This document shows, in pieces, positions 1 through 11,507 of a stretch of DNA of 64,000 nucleotides. Each line of letters opens with the position of its first letter. Within the stretch, counting starts at the first letter, position 1. The position numbers were made by a program, and so were the translations under genes. The DNA is from Neurospora tetraspora (taxonomy: Eukaryota; Ascomycota; Sordariomycetes; Sordariales; Sordariaceae): assembly GCF_033439725.1 (NCBI RefSeq), contig NW_026944393.1, positions 248,001 to 312,000 on the forward strand. Reading direction: 5' to 3'. Under the pieces are notes generated by a model that did no database searches, was not told the origin of the DNA, and saw only the letters and a list, made by a program, of their open reading frames with translations.

Positions 1-992
1 ATCCGACACTCAGATCAATAGAAGTAGGTTATCAAGTGAGGATGATGACGAGTTGCGCAGAGCGCGCTTGCAGTCAGGGTGTGAACCCCTCGAGGGTCGT
101 CGTTCCTTCCCCCTTTATGATTGTTTACTTTGGGTGGGGCTTCCAAGGATGCCACAAGAAGCGCCCAACTGCCACTGGTTTCTTTTTTTCCCGGTCAAAC
201 TCGTCCTATTCAGGTCTCGAAACACAAGCATCATGAGCACTCTGGCAGCGGCTGATCAATAACACCGGACTGAGTACTTGTTTCTGCGTCCAAAACTATT
301 GTTTTCATCTTTAGATCGGTGCAAAGGTGGTCCAGAAGTAGGTTAGCGAATTCCTGTCGGTACCTTAGTTGGAAAATCCCGGTTTTCCACCCACTGTAAG
401 CCCCTGTAAGGCCCTTCCTTCCTTTGTGCTGAATTCGCTTCGCTTGCTCATCGACGTTTCCTTTTTTGCACAGTCACCAATCACCCGAAATGCTGCCAGA
501 ATTGCGGAGGAATTGAAGGAAGGTACAGGCTTTCATTTAGAGGAGTTGCACCATTGCAAGAGCTTGAGAAGGTGGTTAAATCGAGGAGTGACGAATGTGA
601 CTTTTGCCATTTGTTCGTGATTTCCGTGAGTGGTAGTACAGCGGTTCGTCTCAGCCACAAGAAAGATAAGCCAACTATGCGATAAGCGGCCAACGTACAT
701 AATACTTAGCAAGCAGGCCGACCGACCTCCGCAGTTGCTTTAATTCTTTGTACAGATGCCACTAGCCACATCCAACGAAGATCATCCCAAGTCCACTCTT
801 TTTTTCCGGCGGGGCAGGCAACTTGTCCGATTCGTCAATTCGCCATGAACCGATTCTCATCTTGATGCTGCCACGGCTTCTCTTCTCATCAACAACGACT
901 CGCTCGATCGCTTTGTCGATTCATAACAAGCGCTCGACCCTGAATAAACTTCAATCTAACATGTCCGGGAAACCGGACATGCCATCGTGACC
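1..992. other. Intergenic, window edge to coiled-coil gene
   Basis: No gene is supported here. The open frames are short, start on non-ATG codons or overlap each other. The last 150 bases are pyrimidine-rich and probably include the promoter and leader of the gene that follows. Two ATGs at 961 and 979 lie just upstream of that gene in another frame and share a stop at 988-990, so they would act as very short upstream reading frames if the transcript includes them. Confidence 0.5.
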
Positions 993-3900
993 ATGGTTGC
1001 CTCGGGCCTCTGCCGCGTGGCGGCGACTGCACGCGTACGGCGACCAGCATCATGGGTCACCTTCAAGTCGGCCGTTATCGTCCACCATCCTCTTCGCCAT
1101 CACCTGGCCCATCGCATCCGCATTCACCCTCACCACCGCGAGTTTCTCCGCCCAACAACGGCTTCTTCTGCTCCACAACTGGCCGTGACGGAACAACCAG
1201 ACCGTCTGGCCCTTGAAGCTCCGCCCTGCTTGCCATCCCGATCACTTAAGGCAAAAAAGTGGCGAAAAATCCGAGATGCTACAAGTAAGGCTCTGGAGTG
1301 CCTCACTGATATAAACAAAACTCAACAAGATATTCAAGAGGCTCTCCAAGTCCTGGTCCGTACGTACAATTCAGTATCTGGGTTCTACACAGACATCAAG
1401 GTCCATACAACCGCGTACAGAGACTTTGCAGCTTGTCGTACCGCCGTGGACATCGCCGGATCTGCGGTAGAGGCCCGGGAAGCCCTGTGGGAAGCCGATG
1501 TCAATTTAAAGGAGGCGCAAAAGGAGCTAGACCTTGCCTTGGCTCCAGGAGCGGATGCCCAGGATGTAGAACTCAAAGCCGAGCAGGTCAGAACCTGCGA
1601 AGCTGCGCGTACGGCGCGTGAAAAAGAATTCAGAGAGGCCAACGAGGCAGTCCTAGAGTCATCGGGGATTTTCCTCAACACACCACATCCACAGACGCGC
1701 AAACAAGCGGAGATTAAGAGGGAGGACTATGAGTGGATGCTTCGTGCCGTTGAGGAGATACTAAAGTATCGTGATTGGTTATATATGAAAGCTAAGCAAC
1801 TCCGCGCCGCCTCCATTGCTGCAGACAAACTCAACCGTTCCTGTGAAGCAGGGAAAGAAACGGCAGCGACGCCAATCGAGCAATCGGCAAACGAGCAGAT
1901 AGAGCAACCGGCCGAGGCAGAGCAACACAATGACATGGAAAACGTCAGAGAGCGACCTACACCAATCGAAGAGTATGAAGACGAGCCCGAGCGAGTCAAA
2001 AACCTCGAATCATCCAAGCTCTACCAGCGCCCGACGATCAGACTCAACGAGACGACCACCGAAACCAAGTCCATCCAGCTCAAGGATTCTCTGGTCGACC
2101 ACTACCCCCCTATCGCCTTTCCGTTCAAAGTAACAACAACCGTCATGGAGACGCTCCATAAGCTTTTCGAGGAGTGCTGCTACCAATTTGCCCTCGCACA
2201 CATCCCCCATCACCTGGCCGAGCGAAATTGGGACTGCCCCGAAGCCGTCGAGTTAAGCACGTGGCACTGGACCTTCAGCGAGCTGCTCCGGAGCAATCCC
2301 CGCTATGTCTTCGCGTTCGACACCGACTACGCGTTCGAAAAGGCCGTGCCCGCGAGGCGCCGCGTCACCTACGTGTACAATCACCTTCTCGCCCTCAAGG
2401 TTATTCGTAACCAAACAGTCCATCCTAGGCCCCTTAACCCCATGGTGCTGCCGAAAATACTCCGCCGCGCGGGCGAGCTCGCGCGCCTGTTCCGCGACCG
2501 CCGCCTCCAGCAGGACATCCAGCAGCTCTCCTCCGAGATCACTCGCGTTTTGGCGGCCCTGCAGACCCGCCGGGCCGAAAGCCTCAAGGCAGGCCGCACG
2601 CATGAACTCTACCACCAGATCGTGGCTGACAAGGCCGCCGTGCAACGTATCCGGAATCGACTGCCCAGCCCACAAGTCTCGGCCTCCCAGGAGCGCTGGG
2701 CCGCGTGCGCCATGTTCGAAAAGGACATAGAACGCCTGATGGAGGCGTTACCGGTCGCTATCCAGGCAGATGAGGAGGCCAGGCTCCAGGCAGAACTCCC
2801 GCCGCTCGTCGAGATGGCAGAGAAAATGGCCGCGCAGGTGGAAAAGAGGAACGCGGAAATGCAGCTAAGGCTGGAGGCCGTGCGCAAGTCGAGATCGGAC
2901 ATGGTGCTGGGAACGATGCAATTTGTGTTGGACAAGCATGTGCGTAGGATGAGGAACGGGTGGTTTCCGTATTTTAAGCCGTTGGGCCGGGAGAGGGAGC
3001 TTGGTGTCGTGGGTTCGCCTCTTCCGTCGGCTGAGCAGGGGGGCCCGCAGGAGAAGCTTGAACCGCATGAGCGTCATGGGCACCAGGAGCATCCGGAGCC
3101 ACAGGAGCAACAGGACGAAAAAGCCGGTCTGGGACTATCCTGTCTGGAAAAAACGTCCCACGCGCGCAGAGCGATGATCAGGAACGCCTTGGCTCGGGAT
3201 TTACAACGGGAGGAGCGCGAATGCGAACGCGAGCAGGCCAACGCTGATGTTGATGCACACGCCGACGCCACGGGCATGCCTACAGAGGAGGAACGATTTA
3301 GGCCAGGATGTGTACCCTCTATACCAGAAGAAGAAATGTGGAATGCTGCTCGAAAAGCAAGTGAAGAGGAGAACCCTTTCTGGGTGCAGCCTTCCTTCGG
3401 TGCCAGCCAATACTTGACGGAGCAGCAACGGTACGAGCCTCGACAGAGAAGGCAACGGCAACGGCAACAGGAGGAGAACCTCGAGGCTGCCAAGTGGAAT
3501 GACGAGGCTGCAGACAAGTTCGAAAGCGGCGACATGGCCCCAGACGGCTACCGCGCCACTACCAGCGCGTTCTTCGAAATGCTGGAGAGAAGGGAAAAGC
3601 CACCTGTGGAAGATTTCAAAAAGAGGGCTATGAAGGAGATGGCAGCTGCGGCGGCGAAGGCGACGAAGGCGGAGCAGGAAGGGGAAAATGAGGAGCAAGT
3701 CGAAGCCGGAGAAGACCGCCGCACGTTCATGAAATTCTTGAATGAATACAAGGCTCTGTCCGAGGAAAATTTCATGAAGAAGGGCATGTCGCGGCGAGCT
3801 GCGGGCCTTGCGTACATGAAGCAGAGTAGGGCACTAGAGAGGGAGTACATATGGCAGAGAAGGACACTCGAGAAGCAGATGAAAATATTACAGGAGGAGA

Positions 3901-4931
3901 TATTCATGATAGGGAAGGAGATGAAACTGTTGAACATGGAAAAGAGAAGGCTAGAGGTAAAGAGGGAGAGGGAGAAAGCGAAGGGGGAGATGGCAAAGGC
4001 GGAAAAGAAACAGGGAAGAGACGATGAGGACAAAAACAAAAACGAACTCGAACCCGCCGCTGTCGACGATGTCGACGATAAAGCTGCTATCAACGATGGC
4101 ATAAAGGCACTAGCGGAGTTGGCTATAAAGAGGAAAAAACTCATGTTAAAGATTGAAAGCCTCAAAGAGAGAAAGCGAACAATAAGAGGGGTCAGCAAAA
4201 AGTTCAAAGAACTCGACTCGGCCCGGCCCATCGTCTGGATCAAGATCGACCACACAGAAAAGGCCGCCACCGATGGCCCGTCCAGTCACTTGGTAGCAAA
4301 GGAGGCTGATTTCGATAGCCCTATTGAAACGGGTCCGGAAGCCGCTCGGGATGGAGGTGACCTCCCCGCAGTCGGCAGCGAGGTTACGGATGTCGATGTT
4401 AATGTTGATACCAATACCGGCACGGAGCTGACCGAGACCGAGGCCGGGAGGACTAGTATTGAGGAGGGGGTAGTTGACGCTGATGTCGAGGGTGCCTCGT
4501 TTGAGTTGTCTCCCGAGGAGGCGGCGATGAAGGCGTTTCTTGATGGACGGCAGACTCAGACTCAGACTCGGACTCAGGCTGAGGCTGAGGCTGCGCAGGA
4601 GGTTGCTGAGGAGGTTGCACCCAAGGATACTGGTCTCGAGGCTTCTGTTGAGGCTATCCCTGCCGGAGAGGTTGCTGTTGAGAAGGTTGCAACTCTCGAG
4701 ATCTCTGTCGTCGAACCTTTTAACCCTGAGACCACCGCCCTCCAGGAGGTTACTGCTGAAGAGACGGCCCTGACAACAACATCTGTCAACGAGGAGACCC
4801 CACCACTCTTCCTTCCGACGCCGAGACCCCCGCGGGGGGAGGTCCTTGACGAATCTAGCTCTCTACGTCTCCCGAAGAGGTCTCTAAGGACTCTACCTCT
4901 CTACCTCTGCCGAAGAACGTCTCGGCCCTAA
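993..4931 (+). CDS. Large coiled-coil hypothetical protein
   Basis: A single uninterrupted frame of 1,312 codons from the ATG at 993 (the codon at 987 is GTG). Function not recognised. Residues from about 85 to 330 are charged and predicted helical. A compact region at about 370-700 (with WDCPEAVEL, then RVTYVYNHLLALKVIRNQ) looks like a folded alpha-helical domain of a type common in large uncharacterised fungal proteins; I cannot name it safely. Residues 700-1150 are Glu/Lys/Arg-rich with long heptad-like stretches (KQMKILQEEIFMIGKEMKLL), so a coiled coil is likely. The C-terminal 170 residues are acidic, with QTQTQTRTQ and many TAEE/VAEE-like blocks. No signal peptide or membrane span is seen. 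The first ~60 residues are Arg/His-rich and unlike the rest, so the true start may lie further in, or a small 5' intron may have been missed. Confidence 0.75.
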   Translation: MVASGLCRVAATARVRRPASWVTFKSAVIVHHPLRHHLAHRIRIHPHHREFLRPTTASSAPQLAVTEQPDRLALEAPPCLPSRSLKAKKWRKIRDATSKALECLTDINKTQQDIQEALQVLVRTYNSVSGFYTDIKVHTTAYRDFAACRTAVDIAGSAVEAREALWEADVNLKEAQKELDLALAPGADAQDVELKAEQVRTCEAARTAREKEFREANEAVLESSGIFLNTPHPQTRKQAEIKREDYEWMLRAVEEILKYRDWLYMKAKQLRAASIAADKLNRSCEAGKETAATPIEQSANEQIEQPAEAEQHNDMENVRERPTPIEEYEDEPERVKNLESSKLYQRPTIRLNETTTETKSIQLKDSLVDHYPPIAFPFKVTTTVMETLHKLFEECCYQFALAHIPHHLAERNWDCPEAVELSTWHWTFSELLRSNPRYVFAFDTDYAFEKAVPARRRVTYVYNHLLALKVIRNQTVHPRPLNPMVLPKILRRAGELARLFRDRRLQQDIQQLSSEITRVLAALQTRRAESLKAGRTHELYHQIVADKAAVQRIRNRLPSPQVSASQERWAACAMFEKDIERLMEALPVAIQADEEARLQAELPPLVEMAEKMAAQVEKRNAEMQLRLEAVRKSRSDMVLGTMQFVLDKHVRRMRNGWFPYFKPLGRERELGVVGSPLPSAEQGGPQEKLEPHERHGHQEHPEPQEQQDEKAGLGLSCLEKTSHARRAMIRNALARDLQREERECEREQANADVDAHADATGMPTEEERFRPGCVPSIPEEEMWNAARKASEEENPFWVQPSFGASQYLTEQQRYEPRQRRQRQRQQEENLEAAKWNDEAADKFESGDMAPDGYRATTSAFFEMLERREKPPVEDFKKRAMKEMAAAAAKATKAEQEGENEEQVEAGEDRRTFMKFLNEYKALSEENFMKKGMSRRAAGLAYMKQSRALEREYIWQRRTLEKQMKILQEEIFMIGKEMKLLNMEKRRLEVKREREKAKGEMAKAEKKQGRDDEDKNKNELEPAAVDDVDDKAAINDGIKALAELAIKRKKLMLKIESLKERKRTIRGVSKKFKELDSARPIVWIKIDHTEKAATDGPSSHLVAKEADFDSPIETGPEAARDGGDLPAVGSEVTDVDVNVDTNTGTELTETEAGRTSIEEGVVDADVEGASFELSPEEAAMKAFLDGRQTQTQTRTQAEAEAAQEVAEEVAPKDTGLEASVEAIPAGEVAVEKVATLEISVVEPFNPETTALQEVTAEETALTTTSVNEETPPLFLPTPRPPRGEVLDESSSLRLPKRSLRTLPLYLCRRTSRP

Positions 4932-6996
4932 CCAGTCGTGGATGTGAAGGAGGAGGTGAAGGAGAGGGTGAAAGAGGAGCAAAAGTGATGTTATAGCTAA
5001 CTATTTGGGCAATGGGTGTGATAATGTGTAGGATAGTGTTGTCCCGTTTTGTTTTCTTCGAGTTTTTGTCATGTTCCTGTTTGGTAGCTTTTTGCAATTT
5101 GTTTGCGATGTTAAAGGGATAAAAGGGCCCAGTCCGAAAAAAAATAAAATCTTGAACTAAAATATGCGTTTTCGACCAGTAAGATCTGCTTGAGTATACA
5201 TGTATTTACAATCGTGGTTTGTCGACCTTCGTTCGAATCAAAAAGGGGATCGTGAACTGGTCCAGGAAGCGAGAAGATCATCACCGTGGTTCGTTGCCTA
5301 CCGGTCCATGCCACGATGCCACGCCTCCATGACGCCGCGGTGGCAGTTATGGCACACCGAACCCAAAGTTCGCAAACCCCAACTCGGATCTACCTACCCT
5401 CACATGTCCCAAAGCACCAAACGCGGTATCCCCATTTGAAGCACGGAAAGGCAGTGCCGCAGTGTCTTGCATGTGCTGCGCATCTATCTGCTTATGCGCA
5501 TTATCGTCGGTACAACCACACTGCTGCACAAGATCCGCTCAAGATTCGCTCGAGGTCGGCTTGTGCCTTGAGGTCGGTCGGATAGTGCGAAGTGCGAGGA
5601 CTTTTTACGTACCCCGTTCGAACCTAAATGACAACTGAAGGACCGAACGACAGACAGAGCTGCAATTGTCACTGGCTCCCATCGGACTGGACAAATCGGG
5701 AAGCGAAAGAGGAAGGGTGTGTGTGCGGGAGGGAGGGAAGGGTAGGGTAGGTGCAGTTGCAGTTGCAGTTGGTTGTTCCTTGTTCCTGGGGAGCTGGGCT
5801 GCTGGGTTTCTGAATGGAGATGGCAGATGGCAGATGGCAGGCTGCAATGCACTCCGCAGTTTTCTGGGATTCTGCACTTGGTAGTGTACAACCATAAGGC
5901 AGCGGGAAGGGAAGGGTGGGAAGGGTTGATCTGTCTCGGAGTTTGGATGTCTTGGTTGGATCCCCCCATTCCATTCCCCCGCGTTCGTGAACCGTGTGAT
6001 ATCTGGGAGCGGTAGAACCCTTCCTTTCTTTGTGTTCGGTGGACTCGGAATTTGCAACCATTCAACAACATCTGGATGTTAGGCAAACACGTTCGACGAA
6101 GAACTGGAATCGAGTCATGGTGGGTTCCGAGTTGTTGCTATTGTTGTTCAAGATGCCCGGGCGCCAAGTTCACGCTGTCCCCCTCCCCTCCTTCCCAGAA
6201 TCACCAATGATGACAAGTCTACAGGGCCACTATACGCCAAGCGTAAGACTGGGGAACATTACCTATGGGGTAACACCTGCCTGTTTTCTCACCACTACCA
6301 CCACTCCAGGCGCTCCCACCATTCGCAGCGGGAAAAGATCCGCAGGAAGGTGTACTCGGGGATGGAAGGCTCTGAGGCTGAAGAGATGTGCGCCAAGACG
6401 TGGAAAGCGGCAGTGCCCGCCACATGATCCGGATCTACCAAAAGGGGACTCCATCAATGGGCCATCAATGAGACAACCGTCAGCACAGTTGCCGCAACTT
6501 GCCGCTCTCGACCAATGTTGTTCGCATCTTCAAGACCTTCCTCGGACGGGGGAAGCATCGACGTAACAGCCGCACTTTCCTCCCTACGGAACGGCAAGCC
6601 CAAGCCCTGCCAAGGATTCACCACCGCCGAGAGGGAACGGGGGGATCCATCACCAGCCAGCGCTTAGCCTATCTCCTTTGGGCTCTGAGGTGCCTCTATT
6701 CCGCTTCGAACCCTAGCGCCGTATGCACTGTAGATCCCTTCCACCAGCCCACCAGCCTTGGACGATTCTAGCGGTGTTCAGTGGTCTGACACTGTTTTGG
6801 ACTTTTGGGTCACATCCGACAGGCTGGGTTTGACGAAGTTCTACACCGAACTTCCACTTCGTCATACTTACTCTGAGTGACAGAGTAGGGGTACTTAAAG
6901 ACGGGACGGTCCGCGATCTTGTGCCAGTTTAGAAGCTGGGAACATATTCTGAGGCTGACGCATTGCTTTGTTTGGTTTGAGAGACGAGACTTTACC
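4932..6996. other. Intergenic, contains left inverted-repeat arm
   Basis: No gene is supported. The stretch holds the 3' trailer of the coiled-coil gene, the left arm of the inverted repeat described separately, and the promoter region of the DUF2235 gene. The frame at 6030-6566 (178 codons) has no recognisable domain and low-complexity content. Confidence 0.5.
5305..6075. repeat. Diverged dispersed repeat, left inverted arm
   Basis: This segment matches the reverse complement of 10724-11245 along its whole length, with indels. Easily seen anchors are GCCGCGGTG / GGCACACCGAACCC near 5335-5378, ATGTCCCAAAGCACCAAA near 5404, GCAGTGCCGCAGTGTCTTGC near 5452, GGTTGATCTGTCTCGG near 5923 and GGTAGAACCC near 6013. 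The two copies differ by many transitions in both directions plus several insertions, so the duplication is old. This copy carries extra sequence in the middle (about 5530-5690) and short internal GCAGTT and GGCAGAT repeats. It has no coding potential of its own. Confidence 0.8.
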
Positions 6997-9502
6997 ATGA
7001 CGAACCAGAACGGTCAGAAAGACCAGCAACTGGCTCCTCCAACGCCGGATTACATCACACTGGAAGGGGATGACGAGGGGATGGAGACTCCTAGCGTACA
7101 TGCTGGGCCAAAAGCGAAGCCGAAGCGGATTATAGTGTGTTGTGATGGAACGTGGATGGATTCATTAGGGAAGAGAGGGTGAGTATTCCTGGATTCTTCA
7201 CCACGACCAGAAGCTGACACATGAAGTAGAGAAGAACCACCATCAAACGTCACCCGCATCTCACGTGTCCTGCGCCGAACCTGTTACGATGGCACTCACC
7301 AAGTCATTGCCTACGTTCCCGGCGTCGGAACGAGTAACAAGCTAGATTCCATCACCGGCGGCGCTTTTGGCATGGGACTTGACCAGGTACCCCCCCCCCC
7401 CCCCCCCCCCCCTTCTTCTCCCCTTACCCACCCACTTCCATCCCATCTCAACTCACTCACTTACTAACACCACCTAGGACATCCGCGAAGTCTACAACTT
7501 CATCTGCACCAACTACGTCGACGGCGACGAGATCTTCCTCATCGGCTTCTCACGAGGCGCCTTCACCGCCCGTTCCACCGCCGACATGATCGCCTCTCTC
7601 GGCATCCTGACGCCCGACGGGCTAGACCGGTTTTATTCCGTGTTCAACGATTACATGTACATGGGCACTCCCTCACGGAACAAGACCGAGTTTATCGTGC
7701 CCGGTCTGCCCGAGTATAGGGGGCAGAAGGGCCAGGAGAAGAATGAGTGGGAGGCGGAACGGACGAGGATTTACAGGGAGCGGATGATTGAGCTGGGGTA
7801 TACGAGGGATAAGTTCAGGGATGGGAAGACGGATATCACGATCAAGGCGCTGGGGGTGTGGGATACGGTTGGCGCGTTGGGGATTCCGCCTGCGCCTGTT
7901 ATTGGGGTGAGGGGGTCGTCTAACCAGTGGGCTTTTACCAATACTCAGATCTCGGATAAGGTTGAGCATGCTTTTCAGGCTCTGGCGCTTGATGAGCCGC
8001 GGTATGCTTTTAGGCCGGCCTTGTGGGAGCGGCTACCGGGGAGCAAGACGAATCTGAAGCAGGTCTGGTTTCCGGGGACGCATGCCAATGTTGGAGGGGG
8101 TTGGTATGATCAGCAGATGGCTGATATCACGCTGGCCTGTACGTTCCCCTTGGCTGTTTCCCCTTTCCCATTTCCCCTTTCCCATTTCCCCTTTCCGACG
8201 CTATACTGACTATCGAATCCAGGGATGTGCGACCAACTCTCGACCCTCGGCGTCGAATTCAACCTCACACGGATGCACTCCATCTTCCTCGACTCCCTTC
8301 GCTACTCCGCCGTTCACCCATTTCCCTACTCACCCCCCTCCTTCGCTCAATCCCTCCTAACTAAAGGGAAATCCACCATCTCCAAACTCCTCACCATCGG
8401 CAAACCCTCCTCTACCTCCTCCCGTCCCTCCTCCTCTTCGCCCTCATCCCCTCGAAGCTCCATCTCCTCATCCCACTCTCGGTCCTCCCACGCCAAATCC
8501 CAATCCATCTCCTCCCTCTCCAACATCAAAGTCCCACCCGCCATCCCCTGGGCCCGCCCGCCTCTCTTCCACCCACCCCCCTCCTCTCACCCCTCCACCT
8601 CAAAACCCAGCGGCGGTCTAATCCGCGACATAGCAGAATGCACCCCTCTCCACACGCACTCCCACCCCCCACTAGCCTCCACCCCGTCCACCTTAATCCA
8701 ACTCGGCGCCCGCCCCTACGCCCTCGGAACCCTCCGTCTCCCTTCTACTACAAGTATCACCACGCTCGCCGGCCGCACCGTCCGGCGCCCTGGACTCTTT
8801 TTGAGGGTAGACGAGGACACGAACCAAGACACCCCCCACCCTCTCCTCTCAACAGGCGAAACGATTCATTCTTCAGTCAGGGTGCGACTAGCCTGCGGCG
8901 GTCTAGCCCCCGACGACAAAGAACCTTGGCTCTGCCCTGCCCTCCTCCGCGGCATGGACGGTAGACCATTATGGAAACTTGAGCGCGGATGGGCGTTTAC
9001 CCAGTCCGAAGTCGACAAGCTCGCGACTTTTGTACCGAAGGAGCTGAAATTACTGGGACGGGTGTACCCGACTGACAAGCTGTATGATGTCAAGATGGAG
9101 GAGATGCGGTGGCGGTGGGTGTATGTCGGAGATGAGAGGAGCGTGCAGACGGGGACGGGGAGCGGGAAAATTGAGTTTGGGAAGGGGGTCAGGTTTCCGG
9201 ATCGGATGATGTTGGCTGAGGAGCCGTTGGTTGGGTATTGGGAGAGGTATTTGTTGGGGATGTTGAGTGGTGAACCGGATGTTTGGAGGTGGGCGGGGGA
9301 GATGGGGATGGAGATGGGGGAGGGGGAAGTGGGAGGGGTGTTGGGGGAGAGGACGAATGTGAATGGGAATGGACAAGCAAATGGGAATGGGAATGGGGTG
9401 AAGAGGAATGGGACGGTGGTTGGTGGGAAGGGGACGGTTAATGGTGTGAACGGGAATGGGAATGGGAACAAGGGGCATAAGGTAGCGCATAGTGCTGGGT
9501 GA
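6997..9502 (+). CDS. DUF2235 alpha/beta-hydrolase domain protein
   Basis: Four exons: 6997-7178, 7230-7386, 7478-8138 and 8223-9502, giving 759 residues. Introns of 51, 91 and 84 nt have GT..AG ends, and the reading frame is kept across all three. The ATG at 6997 sits in a good ACCATG context. The N-terminal half is a DUF2235 domain, an alpha/beta-hydrolase fold related to bacterial type VI secretion phospholipases: CDGTW at residues 49-53, PGVGT, the nucleophile elbow GFSRG at 136-140 (Ser138), GVWDTVGALG, and the conserved FPGTHANVGGGW with a likely catalytic His. The segment around residues 260-370 is Ser/Pro-rich and low complexity, and the last ~70 residues carry Asn-Gly repeats. No signal peptide is visible. 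Fungal DUF2235 substrates are not established, so lipase or esterase activity is an inference from the fold. Confidence 0.92.
7390..7412 (+). repeat. Poly-C tract just after a splice donor
   Basis: A run of 23 C residues starts three bases into intron 2 of the DUF2235 gene, directly after GTA, and grades into a C/T-rich stretch up to the branch-like TTACTAACAC. Length may vary between strains or be uncertain from sequencing. Confidence 0.85.
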
Positions 9503-9739
9503 GGTTATTACTAAAGGGCGATCGATGGGATGTTTTTGTAAGGACTCATGGGAAAGGAAAATGGGATCATGTTGGTTATGAGTGTGGTATTGTTGGCGTT
9601 CATGGTTCGTCATGTACAAAGGGTTTGTTTGTTGTAAGGTCAAAGCATCATTAGTTGGGAGACGAACTGAATAGCAATTATTTAAGCATCCCTTTAAGCA
9701 TAAACATCCAAAAATCAAGAAAGGAAAAAAGAAAAGGCG

Positions 9740-9846
9740 TGACCCGTACCGGATTTGAACCGGTAACTTCTATGCTGGACAGTAAGCCGCATCGCAACAC
9801 GACAAAGCATCAGCTAAGTAGTGTTGACCATTACACCAACGGGACC
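9740..9846 (-). tRNA. tRNA-like gene, isotype unresolved
   Basis: Read on the minus strand, there is a perfect T arm (ACCGG-TTCAAAT-CCGGT), a D arm of eukaryotic type (GTGT-AATGGTCA-ACAC), and an acceptor stem that pairs at six of seven positions (GTCCCGT with ACGGGTC, one T-T clash). The distance between the D and T arms is too long for an uninterrupted tRNA, so an intron in the anticodon loop would be needed. I could not fold a clean anticodon stem: ATGCT with AGCAT is the best pairing but leaves about nine extra bases after the D arm. It is therefore an intron-bearing tRNA that I cannot assign, or a decayed tRNA copy. Confidence 0.5.
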
Positions 9847-10723
9847 ACGGGAAGGTGGCGCAGGAAAGGGGTCTTATATACCCCCGCCTAGAGAGCCTAG
9901 ACCCATAGACCAGTCACGGTGGGAGTTGGGATGAAGACGCGACGGAGGGGCAAGGTGGAAGCGGCCGGGCGGTGAAGCAATCAATTTGACGGACGATTCG
10001 CTGGGCCACAGAATCAGGTTATGGGGCTATCGTATGCCGAGGGTGATGGAAGGGATTCGTCCCTTTTGATAGAGAGAGAGAGATGAGTGATTCCCAAGGC
10101 AGATGCAACCGATTGATGTATTCGTTCTGGGCAGATGGCGATGACCACGGACGAGGTTCGTTGGTCACTCGAGCTCGAGCCGGGAGTGTAGTGGAATTGG
10201 AAGGAACACATCGAAATGGCGCCGAGTTTGGAAGTGAGTTCAAAACCACCCGCGCGCGCTCCTTCCTCAGCTCTAACCGACACACCACTCACTCACCAAA
10301 ATAATGGGTCAGTCCGTCGCTCTTCCCTCTTTAGTCTAGTCACTCTGTCTGTCCCTTCCAGTCGCTCCCGTCTTCTTCCCCTTTGAGAAAAGGTGACATT
10401 TCATGCCCTGGCCTCTTTCATCTATCCATACACGACTTGGGCCCGCCGCAGCCGCACAATTTCCTTCCATGCTTGTAGGTGTGCGGTGCAGTGGTGAACC
10501 CTACCTAGCCCTCACTCAATGCTCAGCTGCACCGTAAAAGTGTGCAAGATAGATAGATAGATCATGAAGGAAAGAATTACAAATCACTTCTTTCCACTTC
10601 CTGCTGGTTCTTGATTCCATCCCCAACGAAGGCTTGTCTGGCAGATATCTAATGGAATGGCATGGCATGGAATTTTACTTACCTATAATCCACTCGCGAA
10701 CAGGACTGACTCTCTGTGCCTTT

Positions 10724-11245
10724 CATGCTGTTGAATGGTTACAACTCCCGAGTCCAACGAACGCAGAGAAAGAAAGGGTTCTACCGCTTCCATATGTCTC
10801 ATACATATGTCACATATCACGAACGCGGGGATCCACGTAGGACCCCGAGACAGATCAACCCTCGGTGCTGCCCACCCTTCCCGCTGCCTTCAGTGCCTTG
10901 TACAGTACCACGTGCAGAATCTCAGAAAGCTATGGACTGCATTGCAGCTTGCCATCTCTAGCAACCAACTGCATCTACCCTCCCGCACACCCTCTTCCCG
11001 ATTTGGCCACTGATGAGTGCAGTTCTTTCGGTTCGGGGTAGTACCGACGATAATGCGCATAAGCAGCAGCGCACATGCAAGACACTGCGGCACTGCCCTT
11101 CCTTGCTTCGAAGGGAGGTACCGCATTTGGTGCTTTGGGACATGTCGAGTCGGCGTAGGTAGATCTGAGTTTGAACGGGTTTGCGAACTTGCGGGTTCGG
11201 TGTGCCGTAACCGTCACCGCGGCGTCGTGGCACCGTTAGGCTGCA
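10724..11245. repeat. Diverged dispersed repeat, right inverted arm
   Basis: The partner of the repeat at 5305-6075, in opposite orientation. It is the more compact copy, lacking the central insertions seen on the left. No transposase frame, no clear terminal inverted repeats and no obvious target duplication were found at its edges, so its class is unknown. Confidence 0.8.
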
Positions 11246-11507
11246 GGCGACAAGACTCATGAGGTATTGCGGCGAAGGGAGGGGGGAAGAGATCTTGTGA
11301 ATGAAGTTTACTTCATTATGATTTGGCTTGAGCTGATTCTATGATACCGAGGAACGAGAATACACTGGGGGAAGTGATTAGCGAAAAGATACATAACACC
11401 CTTTTCGGCCTGTTAAGCCCTCCTCCGAAGTGACGTGGACCGTCTGTACTGCCCAAACAACAAAGCAAATAGAAAAGAAAACGATGAATAGCAGTAACCG
11501 ACACCAT

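Larger units (their letters stand above)
9503..11507. other. Intergenic with tRNA-like element and right repeat arm
   Basis: No protein gene is supported. This stretch holds the trailer of the DUF2235 gene, a tRNA-like element on the minus strand, a short GATA microsatellite at about 10548-10562, the right arm of the inverted repeat, and the 3' flank of the dynamin-like gene. Confidence 0.5.

Noticed and set aside
987-992. Start of the coiled-coil gene at 987
   Set aside because: The codon there is GTG; the first ATG in this frame is at 993.
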